From NCBI GenBank assembly GCA_002358345.1, contig DEOR01000065.1:108832-116309 (forward strand): 7,478 bases of DNA, written 5' to 3'. Below the pieces are notes generated by a model. It ran no database searches. It was not told the DNA's origin and saw nothing but the letters and a program-made list of their open reading frames with translations. The stretch comes from Proteobacteria bacterium UBA3413 (lineage in GTDB: Bacteria > Pseudomonadota > Gammaproteobacteria > Magnimaribacterales > D2472). Positions 1 to 6,888 of the stretch are shown one piece after another. The stretch's first letter is position 1, and each line of letters opens with the position of its first letter. The translations under genes were made by a program, and so were the position numbers.

Positions 1-1
1 G

Positions 2-94
2 ATATATTTTTTCGCTTACCTCCAGAATTGCGCTAAGCCACAACCTCTTGTTGCTGAAGAGCAATTTAATCCATTAAACTATTCAAATGGTTAA
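2..94 (+). CDS. C-terminal end of an unidentified upstream protein (partial)
   Basis: Frame 2 is open from the window edge to a TAA at 92-94. It encodes about 30 residues: a hydrophobic start (IYFFAYLQNCAKPQ) and a polar end (FNPLNYSNG). The stop lies 9 bases before the ampD ATG, the tight spacing expected of an operon. The fragment is too short to name. The other two plus frames close earlier, at 36 and 77. I prefer frame 2 because it stays open longest and its codons look like those of the neighbours, but this is a judgement rather than proof. Confidence 0.35.
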   Translation: MYFFAYLQNCAKPQPLVAEEQFNPLNYSNG

Positions 95-103
95 TCAAAA
101 CTC

Positions 104-640
104 ATGAGGGCGGTTGACGGCATCATTCAGGGAATAGAATATTTTGAATCCCCGAACTGTGATGAGCGGCCTGACAATACGATTATTGACATGATTGTTA
201 TTCATGCCATTAGCTTGCCTCCTCAAAATTATGACACCAAGTTGATTATTGATTTGTTTTTGAATCAACTGATCGCTGGGGAAGACACATATATTAATAG
301 CGTAGCCCACTTAAAGGTTTCGTCCCACTTTTTAATAACGAGATCGGGTGTATTGGTTCAGTTTGTACCCATCTACCAGCGAGCATGGCACGCAGGAATT
401 TCACAGTTTCAAGGCCAAGAAAATTGCAATAATTTTTCTATTGGTGTTGAGTTAGAGGGTTGCGATACCGAGGAGTTTACTGGCGGTCAATATGCCACTC
501 TTTCAGAATTAATTAAATTTTTAAGAATTGAATGCGACATTCCGCTCAATAGAATTACGGGTCACTCAGACATAGCTCCTGAGAGAAAAACAGACCCAGG
601 CCCTCATTTTAACTGGAATTTGTTAAAGTCGTTACTATGA
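104..640 (+). CDS. ampD: AmpD, 1,6-anhydro-N-acetylmuramyl-L-alanine amidase
   Basis: Cytoplasmic zinc amidase of the Amidase_2 fold. It cuts the bond between 1,6-anhydro-MurNAc and the L-Ala of recycled muropeptides, freeing the peptide for reuse. The 178 residues cover the whole family length and align with E. coli AmpD without gaps at the active site. The zinc ligands fall at H34 (IVIHAISLPP), H154 (ITGHSDIAPE) and D164 (RKTDPGP). The catalytic E116 (SIGVELEG) and K162 are also present at the same numbers. The shared numbering supports the ATG at 104, although no clear Shine-Dalgarno precedes it; coupling to an upstream reading frame ending at 94 is possible. The stop overlaps the ampG start as ATGA at 637-640, so the two genes are almost certainly co-transcribed and translationally coupled. 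No ampR-like regulator or ampC-like beta-lactamase is visible in the window. Confidence 0.96.
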   Translation: MRAVDGIIQGIEYFESPNCDERPDNTIIDMIVIHAISLPPQNYDTKLIIDLFLNQLIAGEDTYINSVAHLKVSSHFLITRSGVLVQFVPIYQRAWHAGISQFQGQENCNNFSIGVELEGCDTEEFTGGQYATLSELIKFLRIECDIPLNRITGHSDIAPERKTDPGPHFNWNLLKSLL

Positions 641-1881
641 AACAAAAGCTATTTGGGATGATGCTGCTTGGCTTTGCCTCGGGACTTCCTTACATGTTAG
701 TTTTCTCTACGCTATCTGCATGGTTAAGAGATGTAGGCATTTCCCTTACTGAGATAGGGTTTTTTGCATGGCTTGTTTTAACCTACTCTCTAAAGTTTCT
801 TTGGGCCCCGCTTGTGGATAGATATTCAGTTCCCATATTTGGATATTTTGGCAAAAGAAAAGGGTGGATTCTTTTCTGTCAGTCTATGATCTTCATTGCA
901 TTGCTTGGAATGAGTGCATCAGACCCAATTAGCAGCTTGCAACTACTTGCATTCTTTGCATTTTTAGCAGCATTTTTTGGTTCAGTGCAGGACATTGCTA
1001 TCGATGCATTGAGAATTGAGATTGCGGATAGTTCAGATCAAGGAAACTTCGCGGCAAGTTATCAACTTGGATATCGTGTTGCAATCTTAGTTGCAACTTC
1101 ACTAGCCCTTATTTTTGCAGACCAACTAGATTGGAGTTATGTGTATCAATTGATGAGTGCATTAATGGTTATAGGCATGCTTGGAGCTATTATCTCGAAC
1201 GAACCAATTAACCATGAAATTGCTATTCTCAGAATGGATGAAGCATTATGGCTTTCTTTCAAAGATTTTTTTAGTCGATTTGGTATTTGGACAGCTGCAC
1301 TCCTCTTGCTGTTGATTTCTACCTATCGCCTTACTGATATAGTGATGGGCCCAATGGCTATGCCCTTTTATTTAGATATGGGTTTTACGAAGACGGAAAT
1401 TGGAGCTTTGGTAAAAACGGTAGCGCTTGCCGCCTCTATCGTAGGTTTTTTTGTGGGAGGGTACTTGATTAAAAATCTTGCTCTGACTAGTGGACTCCTG
1501 ATTGGAGGGGCTGCCGTTCTGACAACCAACCTATTCTTTGCACTTGTAGCTAACCTTGATGCAAATATCTCACTTTTATCATTAATTGTAGGTCTCGATA
1601 GCTTTGCGGCAGGACTGGTAGGCACTATCAATATCGCTTTTTTAACCAGCTTAGTTTCAAAAAAATATACAGCAGTCCAATATGCGATGCTGACATCATT
1701 CATGATGCTGCCAGGTAAATTTTTTAGCGGCTTTTCTGGCGTGCTTGCAGATTACTATGTCTCCATCTCTTCATTGCAGACAGGCTGGGCGTATTTTTTT
1801 TATACGACATCTGCTATGTCTATTCCTGCCCTAATATTAATCATAATTTATAAAAAATTACATGAGCCTCATACTTCTTAG
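637..1881 (+). CDS. ampG: AmpG-type muropeptide permease (MFS)
   Basis: Inner-membrane major facilitator protein that brings GlcNAc-1,6-anhydro-MurNAc peptides from the periplasm into the cytoplasm for recycling. The AmpG signature is at the N-terminus: LGFASGLPYM (11-20), then IGFFAWLVLTY and KFLWAPLVDRY up to about residue 63. The loop motif QDIAIDALR follows at 118-126. The chain is 414 residues with about 12 hydrophobic segments. E. coli AmpG is longer, near 490 residues with extra C-terminal membrane segments, so this is the short 12-helix type. Its ATG overlaps the ampD stop by four bases, and its end overlaps the next gene by 20 bases. Pairing with AmpD supports the substrate assignment. 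The start has no strong Shine-Dalgarno, which fits coupled translation. A different anhydro-sugar or peptide substrate cannot be excluded, but the AmpD neighbour makes it unlikely. Confidence 0.93.
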   Translation: MKQKLFGMMLLGFASGLPYMLVFSTLSAWLRDVGISLTEIGFFAWLVLTYSLKFLWAPLVDRYSVPIFGYFGKRKGWILFCQSMIFIALLGMSASDPISSLQLLAFFAFLAAFFGSVQDIAIDALRIEIADSSDQGNFAASYQLGYRVAILVATSLALIFADQLDWSYVYQLMSALMVIGMLGAIISNEPINHEIAILRMDEALWLSFKDFFSRFGIWTAALLLLLISTYRLTDIVMGPMAMPFYLDMGFTKTEIGALVKTVALAASIVGFFVGGYLIKNLALTSGLLIGGAAVLTTNLFFALVANLDANISLLSLIVGLDSFAAGLVGTINIAFLTSLVSKKYTAVQYAMLTSFMMLPGKFFSGFSGVLADYYVSISSLQTGWAYFFYTTSAMSIPALILIIIYKKLHEPHTS

Positions 1882-2200
1882 TGTAAGAGTTACTCTAGCA
1901 TTTTCAGTAGTTTTTATATTTTTTTTAGCGACTGCAGAATTGGAGTCCAGTTCTTCCAACCTTATAAACGATAAGTTGCTCCATTTTAGTTGCTTCGCGT
2001 ACCTCACCATCCTCTTTAGCTTCGCTAAAATTGTAACCCAAGATTTTTGGTTATACGTGATGGTCGTGTCCTACGGAATTTTAATAGAAGTTGTGCAGTT
2101 GTATTTGCCTTATCGTTCGTTTGAATTTTTAGATATTTTGGCAGATGTTAGCGGCATCTTATTTGCAAGTTTTTTAATGAAATTTATAAAAAATATTTAG
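1862..2200 (+). CDS. VanZ-like family membrane protein
   Basis: A 112-residue protein with four hydrophobic segments, at about 5-23, 42-56, 62-80 and 92-108. The VanZ-family pattern is visible: NDKLLHF (36-42), then IEVVQLYLPYRSFEFLD (75-91) with conserved-type E76, Q79, R85 and D91, and a final ILADVSGILF helix. The founding VanZ of enterococci gives low-level teicoplanin resistance by an unclear mechanism; chromosomal homologues are widespread and mostly uncharacterised. The ATG at 1862 lies 20 bases inside the end of ampG in another frame, so the gene is probably translated from the same transcript. Linkage to ampD and ampG suggests an envelope or cell-wall role, but that is inference. The short length is normal for this family. 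No Shine-Dalgarno is evident. Confidence 0.82.
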   Translation: MSLILLSVRVTLAFSVVFIFFLATAELESSSSNLINDKLLHFSCFAYLTILFSFAKIVTQDFWLYVMVVSYGILIEVVQLYLPYRSFEFLDILADVSGILFASFLMKFIKNI

Positions 2201-2204
2201 ATTA

Positions 2205-2238
2205 CCCCTTGAATTAATATTATTAAGTCATACATAAC
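2205..2238 (+). promoter_or_regulatory. Candidate heat-shock (sigma-32) promoter of groESL
   Basis: CCCCTTGAA at 2205-2213 matches the core of the sigma-32 -35 element (consensus CNCCCTTGAA). It begins four bases after the vanZ-like stop. The matching -10 (consensus CCCCATNT) is poor: only CAT at 2229-2231 fits, with slightly short spacing. The same TTGAAT could serve a housekeeping sigma factor with CATAAC at 2233-2238 and an 18-base spacer. A fully AT inverted repeat, TTAATA-T-TATTAA, occupies 2214-2226 between the elements. No CIRCE repeat is present, in keeping with sigma-32 rather than HrcA control in gammaproteobacteria. Confidence 0.6.
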
Positions 2239-2291
2239 AGATATCCTTTTAATATAAGGACTATTGTTATTTTTAAAACAGGAGACTTGCA

Positions 2292-2579
2292 ATGAAATTA
2301 AAACCTTTACACGATAAAGTTTTAGTCAAAAGAACTGATGAAGAACACACTACGCCTGGTGGAATTGTTCTGCCTGGATCTGCCGCAGAAAAACCATCTC
2401 AAGGAGAGGTTGTAGCTGTTGGGCCAGGAAAAAGACTAGATAATGGTGATGTTGCGCCGATCGGAGTATCCGTTGGAGATCTTGTGATCTTTAGCCAGTA
2501 TGGTGGAAACGAAATTAAAATCGATGGCGATGAGTATCTCATTTTAAGTGAAAGTGATATTTATGGCGTCTTCGTTTAA
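2292..2579 (+). CDS. groS: GroES, 10-kDa co-chaperonin
   Basis: Forms the heptameric lid that caps GroEL and closes the folding chamber in the cytoplasm. At 95 residues it has the usual bacterial length. The start MKLKPLHDKVLVKR is typical. The mobile loop that docks on GroEL spans about 17-33, with the GGIVL tripeptide core I25-V26-L27 at the E. coli positions. The dome and C-terminal strands (GDLVIFSQYGG, DEYLILSESDIYGV) are intact. A good Shine-Dalgarno, AGGAG at 2280-2284, sits seven bases before the ATG. The gene is 43 bases ahead of groEL on the same strand, the conserved operon order, and is preceded by a heat-shock-like -35 element. Confidence 0.98.
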   Translation: MKLKPLHDKVLVKRTDEEHTTPGGIVLPGSAAEKPSQGEVVAVGPGKRLDNGDVAPIGVSVGDLVIFSQYGGNEIKIDGDEYLILSESDIYGVFV

Positions 2580-2622
2580 TCAATCAGTTCAACAAAAAAA
2601 TTTTAATTTTAGGAGATAGAAT

Positions 2623-4272
2623 ATGTCAGCAAAAGATGTAAGGTTTGGGGATTCAGCAAGAGTAAAAATGCTCAAGGGCGTAAATGTACTTGCAGATGCA
2701 GTGAAGGTAACTTTGGGGCCTAAGGGCAGAAATGTAGTGTTAGACAAGTCATTTGGCGCACCTACTGTAACTAAAGATGGAGTTTCTGTAGCAAAAGAGA
2801 TCGAGCTTGCAGATAAGTTTGAGAACATGGGAGCTCAGATGCTCAAACAAGTCGCGTCCCAGACCTCTGATGAGGCCGGAGATGGAACAACCACTGCTAC
2901 AGTTTTAGCTCAGGCTATAGTGAATGAAGGTCATAAATCGGTTGCCGCAGGAATGAATCCAATGGATCTTAAGCGTGGAATTGATAAAGCCATCGCAGCA
3001 GCTGTAGTCTATGTTGAGAAGTTAAGTGTGCCATGTGCTGATGATAAAACAATTGCTCAGGTTGGAACGATTTCTGCTAATGGCGATACAAATGTTGGCG
3101 GAATTATTGCTGAGGCCATGCAAAAGGTTGGTAAAGAAGGCGTGATTACTGTTGAAGAGGGTAATGGCATTGATAACGAATTAGACGTTGTTGAAGGCAT
3201 GCAGTTTGATCGCGGATATCTTTCACCATATTTTGTAACCAATCAAGATAGCATGACTACCGAGCTAGATAATCCATTGATTCTCCTGCACGATAAAAAA
3301 ATCTCTAATATTAGAGACATGCTTCCATTGCTAGAGGCAGTTGCCAAAGCTGGAAGACCATTATTGATTGTTGCAGAGGATATTGAGGGAGAGGCCCTTG
3401 CCACTCTTGTCGTCAATAATCTTAGGGGTACTGTTAAAGCAGCAGCTTGTAAGGCTCCTGGTTTTGGTGATAGAAGAAAAGCAATGTTGGAAGATATTGC
3501 TATTTTAACTGGTGGAACTGTAATTTCAGAAGAGGTAGGTTTATCTCTTGAAGGCGCTACAGTTGAAGACCTAGGGACCGCTAAAAAAGTTACTTTAAAT
3601 AAAGATACCACTACTATCGTTGATGGTGCTGGTGATCAAAAAGCTATTCAAGCGCGAGTCAATCAGGTTAGAGCTCAGATTGAGGACACTTCATCAGACT
3701 ATGATCGTGAAAAACTTCAAGAACGAGTTGCTAAGCTTGCTGGCGGCGTTGCTGTTATTAAAGTTGGCGCAGGCTCAGAAATTGAAATGAAAGAAAAGAA
3801 AGCAAGAGTGGAAGATGCATTGCATTCAACTAGAGCGGCTGTAAAAGAAGGCATCGTGCCTGGCGGTGGAGTAGCTTTAATTAGAGCGCTAGACTCTCTT
3901 TTAAAACTTAAAGGCGATAATGATGATCAAAATGTTGGTATCAATATTGTTCGAAAAGCATTTGAAGCTCCTTTGAGACAGATCGTTACCAATGCTGGTG
4001 AAGAAGCCTCGGTGGTAGTTGCAAAAATTAGAGAGGGCAAAGGTTCCTTTGGTTTTAATGCAGCAAATGGCGAATACGGCGACATGATTGCAATGGGAAT
4101 TCTTGATCCTGCTAAGGTTACAAGAACTGCGCTTCAAGCTGCAGGCTCTATTGCTGGAATGATGATTACAACAGAAGCTATGGTTACAGACATGCCTGCA
4201 AAAGAAGGTGCACCTGCTATGCCTGATATGGGCGGCATGGGTGGCATGGGTGGAATGGGCGGCATGATGTAA
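2623..4272 (+). CDS. groL: GroEL, 60-kDa chaperonin
   Basis: ATP-driven tetradecameric chaperonin that folds proteins inside its cavity with GroES. The 549 residues match the family length. Nucleotide-site residues are present at E. coli numbering: KDGVSVAKE with D52, GDGTTT with D87, and the hydrolysis residue D398 in ARVEDAL, followed by GIVPGGGVAL. Apical-domain landmarks include GYLSPYFVTN (198-207) and KAPGFGDRRK (277-286). The C-terminus ends in four GGM repeats, the flexible tail that fills the cavity floor in many GroELs. AGGAG at 2611-2615 is a strong Shine-Dalgarno seven bases before the ATG. The gene shares a transcript with groES and ends at a strong terminator. I see no second chaperonin copy and no damage. 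Confidence 0.99.
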   Translation: MSAKDVRFGDSARVKMLKGVNVLADAVKVTLGPKGRNVVLDKSFGAPTVTKDGVSVAKEIELADKFENMGAQMLKQVASQTSDEAGDGTTTATVLAQAIVNEGHKSVAAGMNPMDLKRGIDKAIAAAVVYVEKLSVPCADDKTIAQVGTISANGDTNVGGIIAEAMQKVGKEGVITVEEGNGIDNELDVVEGMQFDRGYLSPYFVTNQDSMTTELDNPLILLHDKKISNIRDMLPLLEAVAKAGRPLLIVAEDIEGEALATLVVNNLRGTVKAAACKAPGFGDRRKAMLEDIAILTGGTVISEEVGLSLEGATVEDLGTAKKVTLNKDTTTIVDGAGDQKAIQARVNQVRAQIEDTSSDYDREKLQERVAKLAGGVAVIKVGAGSEIEMKEKKARVEDALHSTRAAVKEGIVPGGGVALIRALDSLLKLKGDNDDQNVGINIVRKAFEAPLRQIVTNAGEEASVVVAKIREGKGSFGFNAANGEYGDMIAMGILDPAKVTRTALQAAGSIAGMMITTEAMVTDMPAKEGAPAMPDMGGMGGMGGMGGMM

Positions 4273-4287
4273 AAACTGTATCAGTTT
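4273..4287 (+). other. Small hairpin directly after the groEL stop
   Basis: AAACTG (4273-4278) and CAGTTT (4282-4287) are perfectly complementary around a three-base loop, starting at the base after the groEL stop. The hairpin is immediately followed by the A-run of the terminator. Its role is unknown: it could stabilise the 3' end or delay RNA polymerase before the main terminator. It could also be chance. Confidence 0.4.
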
Positions 4288-4319
4288 AAAAAAACGGGGA
4301 ATATTCCCCGTTTTTTTTT
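4288..4319 (+). terminator. Intrinsic terminator of groESL
   Basis: The perfect 16-base palindrome CGGGGAATATTCCCCG (4295-4310) folds as a six-pair GC-rich stem with an ATAT loop. An A-run (4288-4294) in front and a run of nine T (4311-4319) behind extend the stem and supply the U-tract. It starts 15 bases after the groEL stop. It is the clearest terminator in the window and separates groESL from the next gene. The symmetrical A and T runs mean it could work in both directions. Confidence 0.95.
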
Positions 4320-4333
4320 GCAAGATATATAAT
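4304..4333 (+). promoter_or_regulatory. Candidate promoter of the PuuD-like gene
   Basis: A perfect TATAAT -10 box lies at 4328-4333, 37 bases before the ATG at 4371 and just past the groEL terminator. No good -35 exists at the right distance: TTCCCC at 4304-4309, inside the terminator stem, is the best positioned hexamer at an 18-base spacing. Transcription would start near 4340, giving a leader of about 30 bases that includes the AGGAG at 4359-4363. Confidence 0.5.
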
Positions 4334-4370
4334 TTAGTAATTCAGTATTTAATTTTTTAGGAGTTTACTC

Positions 4371-5000
4371 ATGGAAGCATATTTAGGAACAGTTCTTATT
4401 CGATTTGCTCACATCTTTTTTGGTATTTTATGGATTGGACTACTCTACTATTTTAACTTTGTTCAAACTGAGTACTTTAAAGAGTCTGAGGCTTCAGCGA
4501 AAGCTGATGTTGTTCAAAAGTTAGTGCCCAATGCCTTATGGTATTTCAGATGGGCCGCAGCATTTACCTTTTTAACAGGCTTTTATCTACTGTATTTTCT
4601 TAGCATTACTGTAAATGTAGGGATATTGCTGGGTTCATTAATGGGAACTATTATGGCCGCAAATGTTTGGTTTATTATCTGGCCAAATCAGAAGAAAGTT
4701 ATCGCAGGTGCACCAGACGCAGCTGACGCTGGAGCCAAGGCTGGACTAGCCTCTCGAACCAATACTTTGTTTTCAATACCTATGCTTTACTTGATGGTTT
4801 ACTCAGCTCATGGCGGCGGCTTACCTCTGATTGCTGAGACAAGTTTAACTGGTCTGTGGGTAGGCCTAGCTCTGATTGTTGCTGTTGAACTGAATGCTGT
4901 GGTTGGCAAAATGAATCCAGCAATAGCTTCAGTTAAAGCTGTAATTCACTCAGGCGTGGTTCTGACTTTGGTATTCGGAGCTTTGGTTCACTACTTATGA
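4371..5000 (+). CDS. Urate hydroxylase (PuuD/DUF989)-like membrane protein without cytochrome domain
   Basis: A 209-residue integral membrane protein with about six hydrophobic segments (roughly 7-29, 60-78, 84-104, 133-146, 160-177, 190-207). Its landmarks resemble the membrane portion of PuuD (Urate_ox_N/DUF989): an N-terminal RFAHIFFGILWIGLLYYFNF with H14, the block NVWFIIWPNQKKVIAG (98-113), SRTNTLFSIPMLYLMVYSAH ending at H147, and C-terminal H193 and H207. Histidines in membrane segments could bind haem, but that is inference. PuuD itself carries a C-terminal cytochrome c domain, and no CXXCH is present here, so urate oxidation should not be assumed. I recall short proteins of this kind in marine bacteria that are sometimes mislabelled as NusG. 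The start is well supported by AGGAG at 4359-4363, seven bases upstream. It stands as a single gene between two terminators. Confidence 0.7.
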   Translation: MEAYLGTVLIRFAHIFFGILWIGLLYYFNFVQTEYFKESEASAKADVVQKLVPNALWYFRWAAAFTFLTGFYLLYFLSITVNVGILLGSLMGTIMAANVWFIIWPNQKKVIAGAPDAADAGAKAGLASRTNTLFSIPMLYLMVYSAHGGGLPLIAETSLTGLWVGLALIVAVELNAVVGKMNPAIASVKAVIHSGVVLTLVFGALVHYL

Positions 5001-5024
5001 TTGAGTAGAATTTTTTAGCTATTT

Positions 5025-5052
5025 AAAAAAGGGAGCATTAGCTCCCTTTTTT
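5025..5052. terminator. Bidirectional terminator shared by the PuuD-like gene and corB
   Basis: AAAAAAGGGAGC (5025-5036), loop ATTA (5037-5040) and GCTCCCTTTTTT (5041-5052) form a perfect 12-pair hairpin with six GC-rich pairs and a U-tract on either strand. It lies 24 bases after the stop of the plus-strand gene. On the minus strand, the right arm encodes the last four codons of corB and the loop contains its stop codon, so both convergent transcripts can end here. Confidence 0.93.
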
Positions 5053-6291
5053 ATTAATCTTCACCTTAGAAATAAAATTTTCTTCTATAAGGAGAACTTC
5101 TATTCTGTACCCCCCCAATTCCAAACATACGTTCTCTTGAGGAATTTGATCTAGATGATCGATGATAGCTCCATTAATAGTTTTCGATCCATCCTCATCT
5201 AGATCCCAGCCCAGATGATTATTTAAGTCTCGAATCTTAGAATTTCCATCAGCAATAATAGACCCATCCTTCCTTTGAACAAACTCTTTATCTAAATCAT
5301 CTTTGGCAGCACCAAACTTTCCAACGATCTCATTAAAAATATCTTCCATGGTCATCAGACCTTGTATTTCACCATACTCATCAACCACCAAACCTAGGTT
5401 GCTATCTTGCTTTTGAAATTGGCTTAATTGCCTTGATAGAGTAGTGCTTTGAGAGATAAATGTTGCATCCGAAAGAATGCTCTTAACATCAATCTTACTC
5501 TCCATGGCTTCTATAAACTGATGAGAGTCCTTTAAGTGGAGCATTCCCACAATACTATCTATAGTGTCATAAAATACTGGCAGTCTGCTGTAATATGTGG
5601 AAGCGATAATCTCTTGGGCATTTGCAACAGAGCCGTTCAGATTAATGCCTATTATTTCTGCATGAGGTGTCATGATATCCTCTACTGTAAGTTCCTCCAT
5701 TCCAAGTATAGAAGACAGCATGTCACGAGACTGGCTTGGGATTAGCTCTCCATGCTCATCAAGTAAAGTCCGCAATTCATCAGAATTTAAATTATCATTT
5801 GAGGCTGATTGCTTAGGATCAATATTCAAAGCATTCAATAATCGCGAGCTAATAATATTTGTGAGCCAGACCAATGGCTTAAAAATCCATACTAGATTCT
5901 TAAGTATCCACGAGGATTTAGTTGCAAAAATTTCAGGATGCACGCTAGCGACAGTTTTTGGAGTTATTTCAGAAAAAATTAAAATTACCAGCGTAAGAAT
6001 CATTGAGCCTAGCAAAACATTCCCATCGAAGTAATCAATCATAAGAATTGTAACTAAAGCAGAAGCCAGAATGTTAGCAAAGTTATTTCCGACTAGTATT
6101 GAAGCAAGCAAGACATCTGGTCTTTCTAGCAGCTTTAGAGCTCTCCTTGCCCCCTTAGATTTTTTTGACAGATTTCTAAGTTTGACCTTATTAGAGGCCA
6201 TCATGCCAGTTTCTGAGCCCGACGAGAAAGCAGAAAAAATTAACAGGACAATTAGCGCTGTTAGCAAAAAAGATATTGAGTTAGTTCCCAA
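5038..6291 (-). CDS. corB: CorB/YfjD-type CNNM-CBS-CorC family transporter
   Basis: Inner-membrane protein of the CNNM/CorC family linked to divalent cation (Mg2+, Co2+) transport or efflux. The 417 residues show the full order: a CNNM (DUF21) membrane domain at about 1-150 with SGSETG (24-29), VGNNFANILASA (67-78) and EITPKT (108-113); two CBS domains at about 200-325 with VEDIMTP (203-209) and VVDEYGEIQGLMTMEDI (302-318); and a C-terminal CorC_HlyC domain from about 335. The start is a TTG at 6291. No ATG is available upstream before an in-frame stop, and this start puts SGSETGMM at the same distance from the N-terminus as in E. coli YfjD. No clear Shine-Dalgarno is visible. It follows the YpjD-like gene by 10 bases, so the two are probably co-transcribed. 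The last codons lie within the terminator hairpin. A seven-G run on the coding strand (5110-5116) falls at residues 392-394. Confidence 0.92.
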   Translation of the reverse strand: MGTNSISFLLTALIVLLIFSAFSSGSETGMMASNKVKLRNLSKKSKGARRALKLLERPDVLLASILVGNNFANILASALVTILMIDYFDGNVLLGSMILTLVILIFSEITPKTVASVHPEIFATKSSWILKNLVWIFKPLVWLTNIISSRLLNALNIDPKQSASNDNLNSDELRTLLDEHGELIPSQSRDMLSSILGMEELTVEDIMTPHAEIIGINLNGSVANAQEIIASTYYSRLPVFYDTIDSIVGMLHLKDSHQFIEAMESKIDVKSILSDATFISQSTTLSRQLSQFQKQDSNLGLVVDEYGEIQGLMTMEDIFNEIVGKFGAAKDDLDKEFVQRKDGSIIADGNSKIRDLNNHLGWDLDEDGSKTINGAIIDHLDQIPQENVCLELGGYRIEVLLIEENFISKVKINKKGS

Positions 6292-6301
6292 GGAAGTATT
6301 G

Positions 6302-6865
6302 TTAAAGGTAGTTAATTAAAAAAATAGAGTTTACTGAGTAGGCCAAAAGAATCATTGCGAAAGATACCATTATACCTCTAACAGCATACTTAACCTTTAG
6401 GTTTGCATATTTAATTCCTAAAAAGGTTACCAAATAAATAATTAAAGAGAAAAGCGTAAACATAATCTTAAGCATCAGCTCAAGTGAAAAGTCGGTACCA
6501 ATTATTAACCCGGATAGCAAAGAGAGAAGAATGCACCCCAAGCCTATCCCAACAAGGTTAAATATTTCACTATATTCTCTTTCAATTGATTTGGCGTTAG
6601 TTCCAATTTCACCTTTTTTGATCTTAGTCATATGCCTTTCTAACAAGGTAGTCTCAAAAAAAGTAATTGCTAGTATTGCTATGCTAAAACTCGTGATAGA
6701 TATATGCATTGCAAGAAAAGTTACTCCATATGATATAGCCATGAAGATTGAGATGATTAAAAATGTGAGTATTACTCCGGCCAAAACCTGCTTTGAAGAC
6801 CTAAGGATCAGCCGCGTCAAGAAATACGCAAGAAGAGCAATGAATGTTGTTGAGATGAATGACAC
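6302..6865 (-). CDS. ypjD: Shortened YpjD/CcsA-like membrane protein
   Basis: An 187-residue membrane protein with about six hydrophobic segments (roughly 6-21, 29-50, 55-75, 102-123, 132-151, 163-184). It resembles YpjD of the cytochrome c assembly/CcsA superfamily: the FIALLAYFLT start, MHISITSFSIAIL with H54, the soluble SIERE motif (93-97) before the last three helices, and the position upstream of corB. YpjD of E. coli is about 260 residues. The alignment suggests that its third and fourth helices are missing here. Histidines I recall in helix 2 and in the last loop of E. coli YpjD are also absent, leaving H54 as the main family-like histidine. The start is a GTG at 6865 with no Shine-Dalgarno; an in-frame stop at 6890-6892 allows at most eight more codons. 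The molecular function of YpjD is not well established. Confidence 0.66.
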   Translation of the reverse strand: MSFISTTFIALLAYFLTRLILRSSKQVLAGVILTFLIISIFMAISYGVTFLAMHISITSFSIAILAITFFETTLLERHMTKIKKGEIGTNAKSIEREYSEIFNLVGIGLGCILLSLLSGLIIGTDFSLELMLKIMFTLFSLIIYLVTFLGIKYANLKVKYAVRGIMVSFAMILLAYSVNSIFLINYL

Positions 6866-6888
6866 AGTAATATTATTTTTTTGTATTC

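Noticed and set aside
95..310. 71-codon minus-strand frame opposite ampD
   Set aside because: It covers the AmpD region with the conserved H34, and nothing supports it as a gene.
1368..1703. 111-codon minus-strand frame inside ampG
   Set aside because: Antisense to well-supported AmpG helices; no ribosome site or known motif.
4232..4269. Short GGC/GGT-GGC-ATG repeats at the groEL end as a possible regulatory repeat
   Set aside because: This is the ordinary GGM tail of GroEL, found in many bacteria.
3901..4323. 140-codon minus-strand frame opposite the groEL 3' end
   Set aside because: It is the antisense of GroEL and runs through the terminator. Its His/Cys-rich look comes from the complement of the GGM repeat codons.
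5672..6034. 120-codon plus-strand frame inside corB
   Set aside because: Shadow of the corB membrane domain, which is clearly the real gene.
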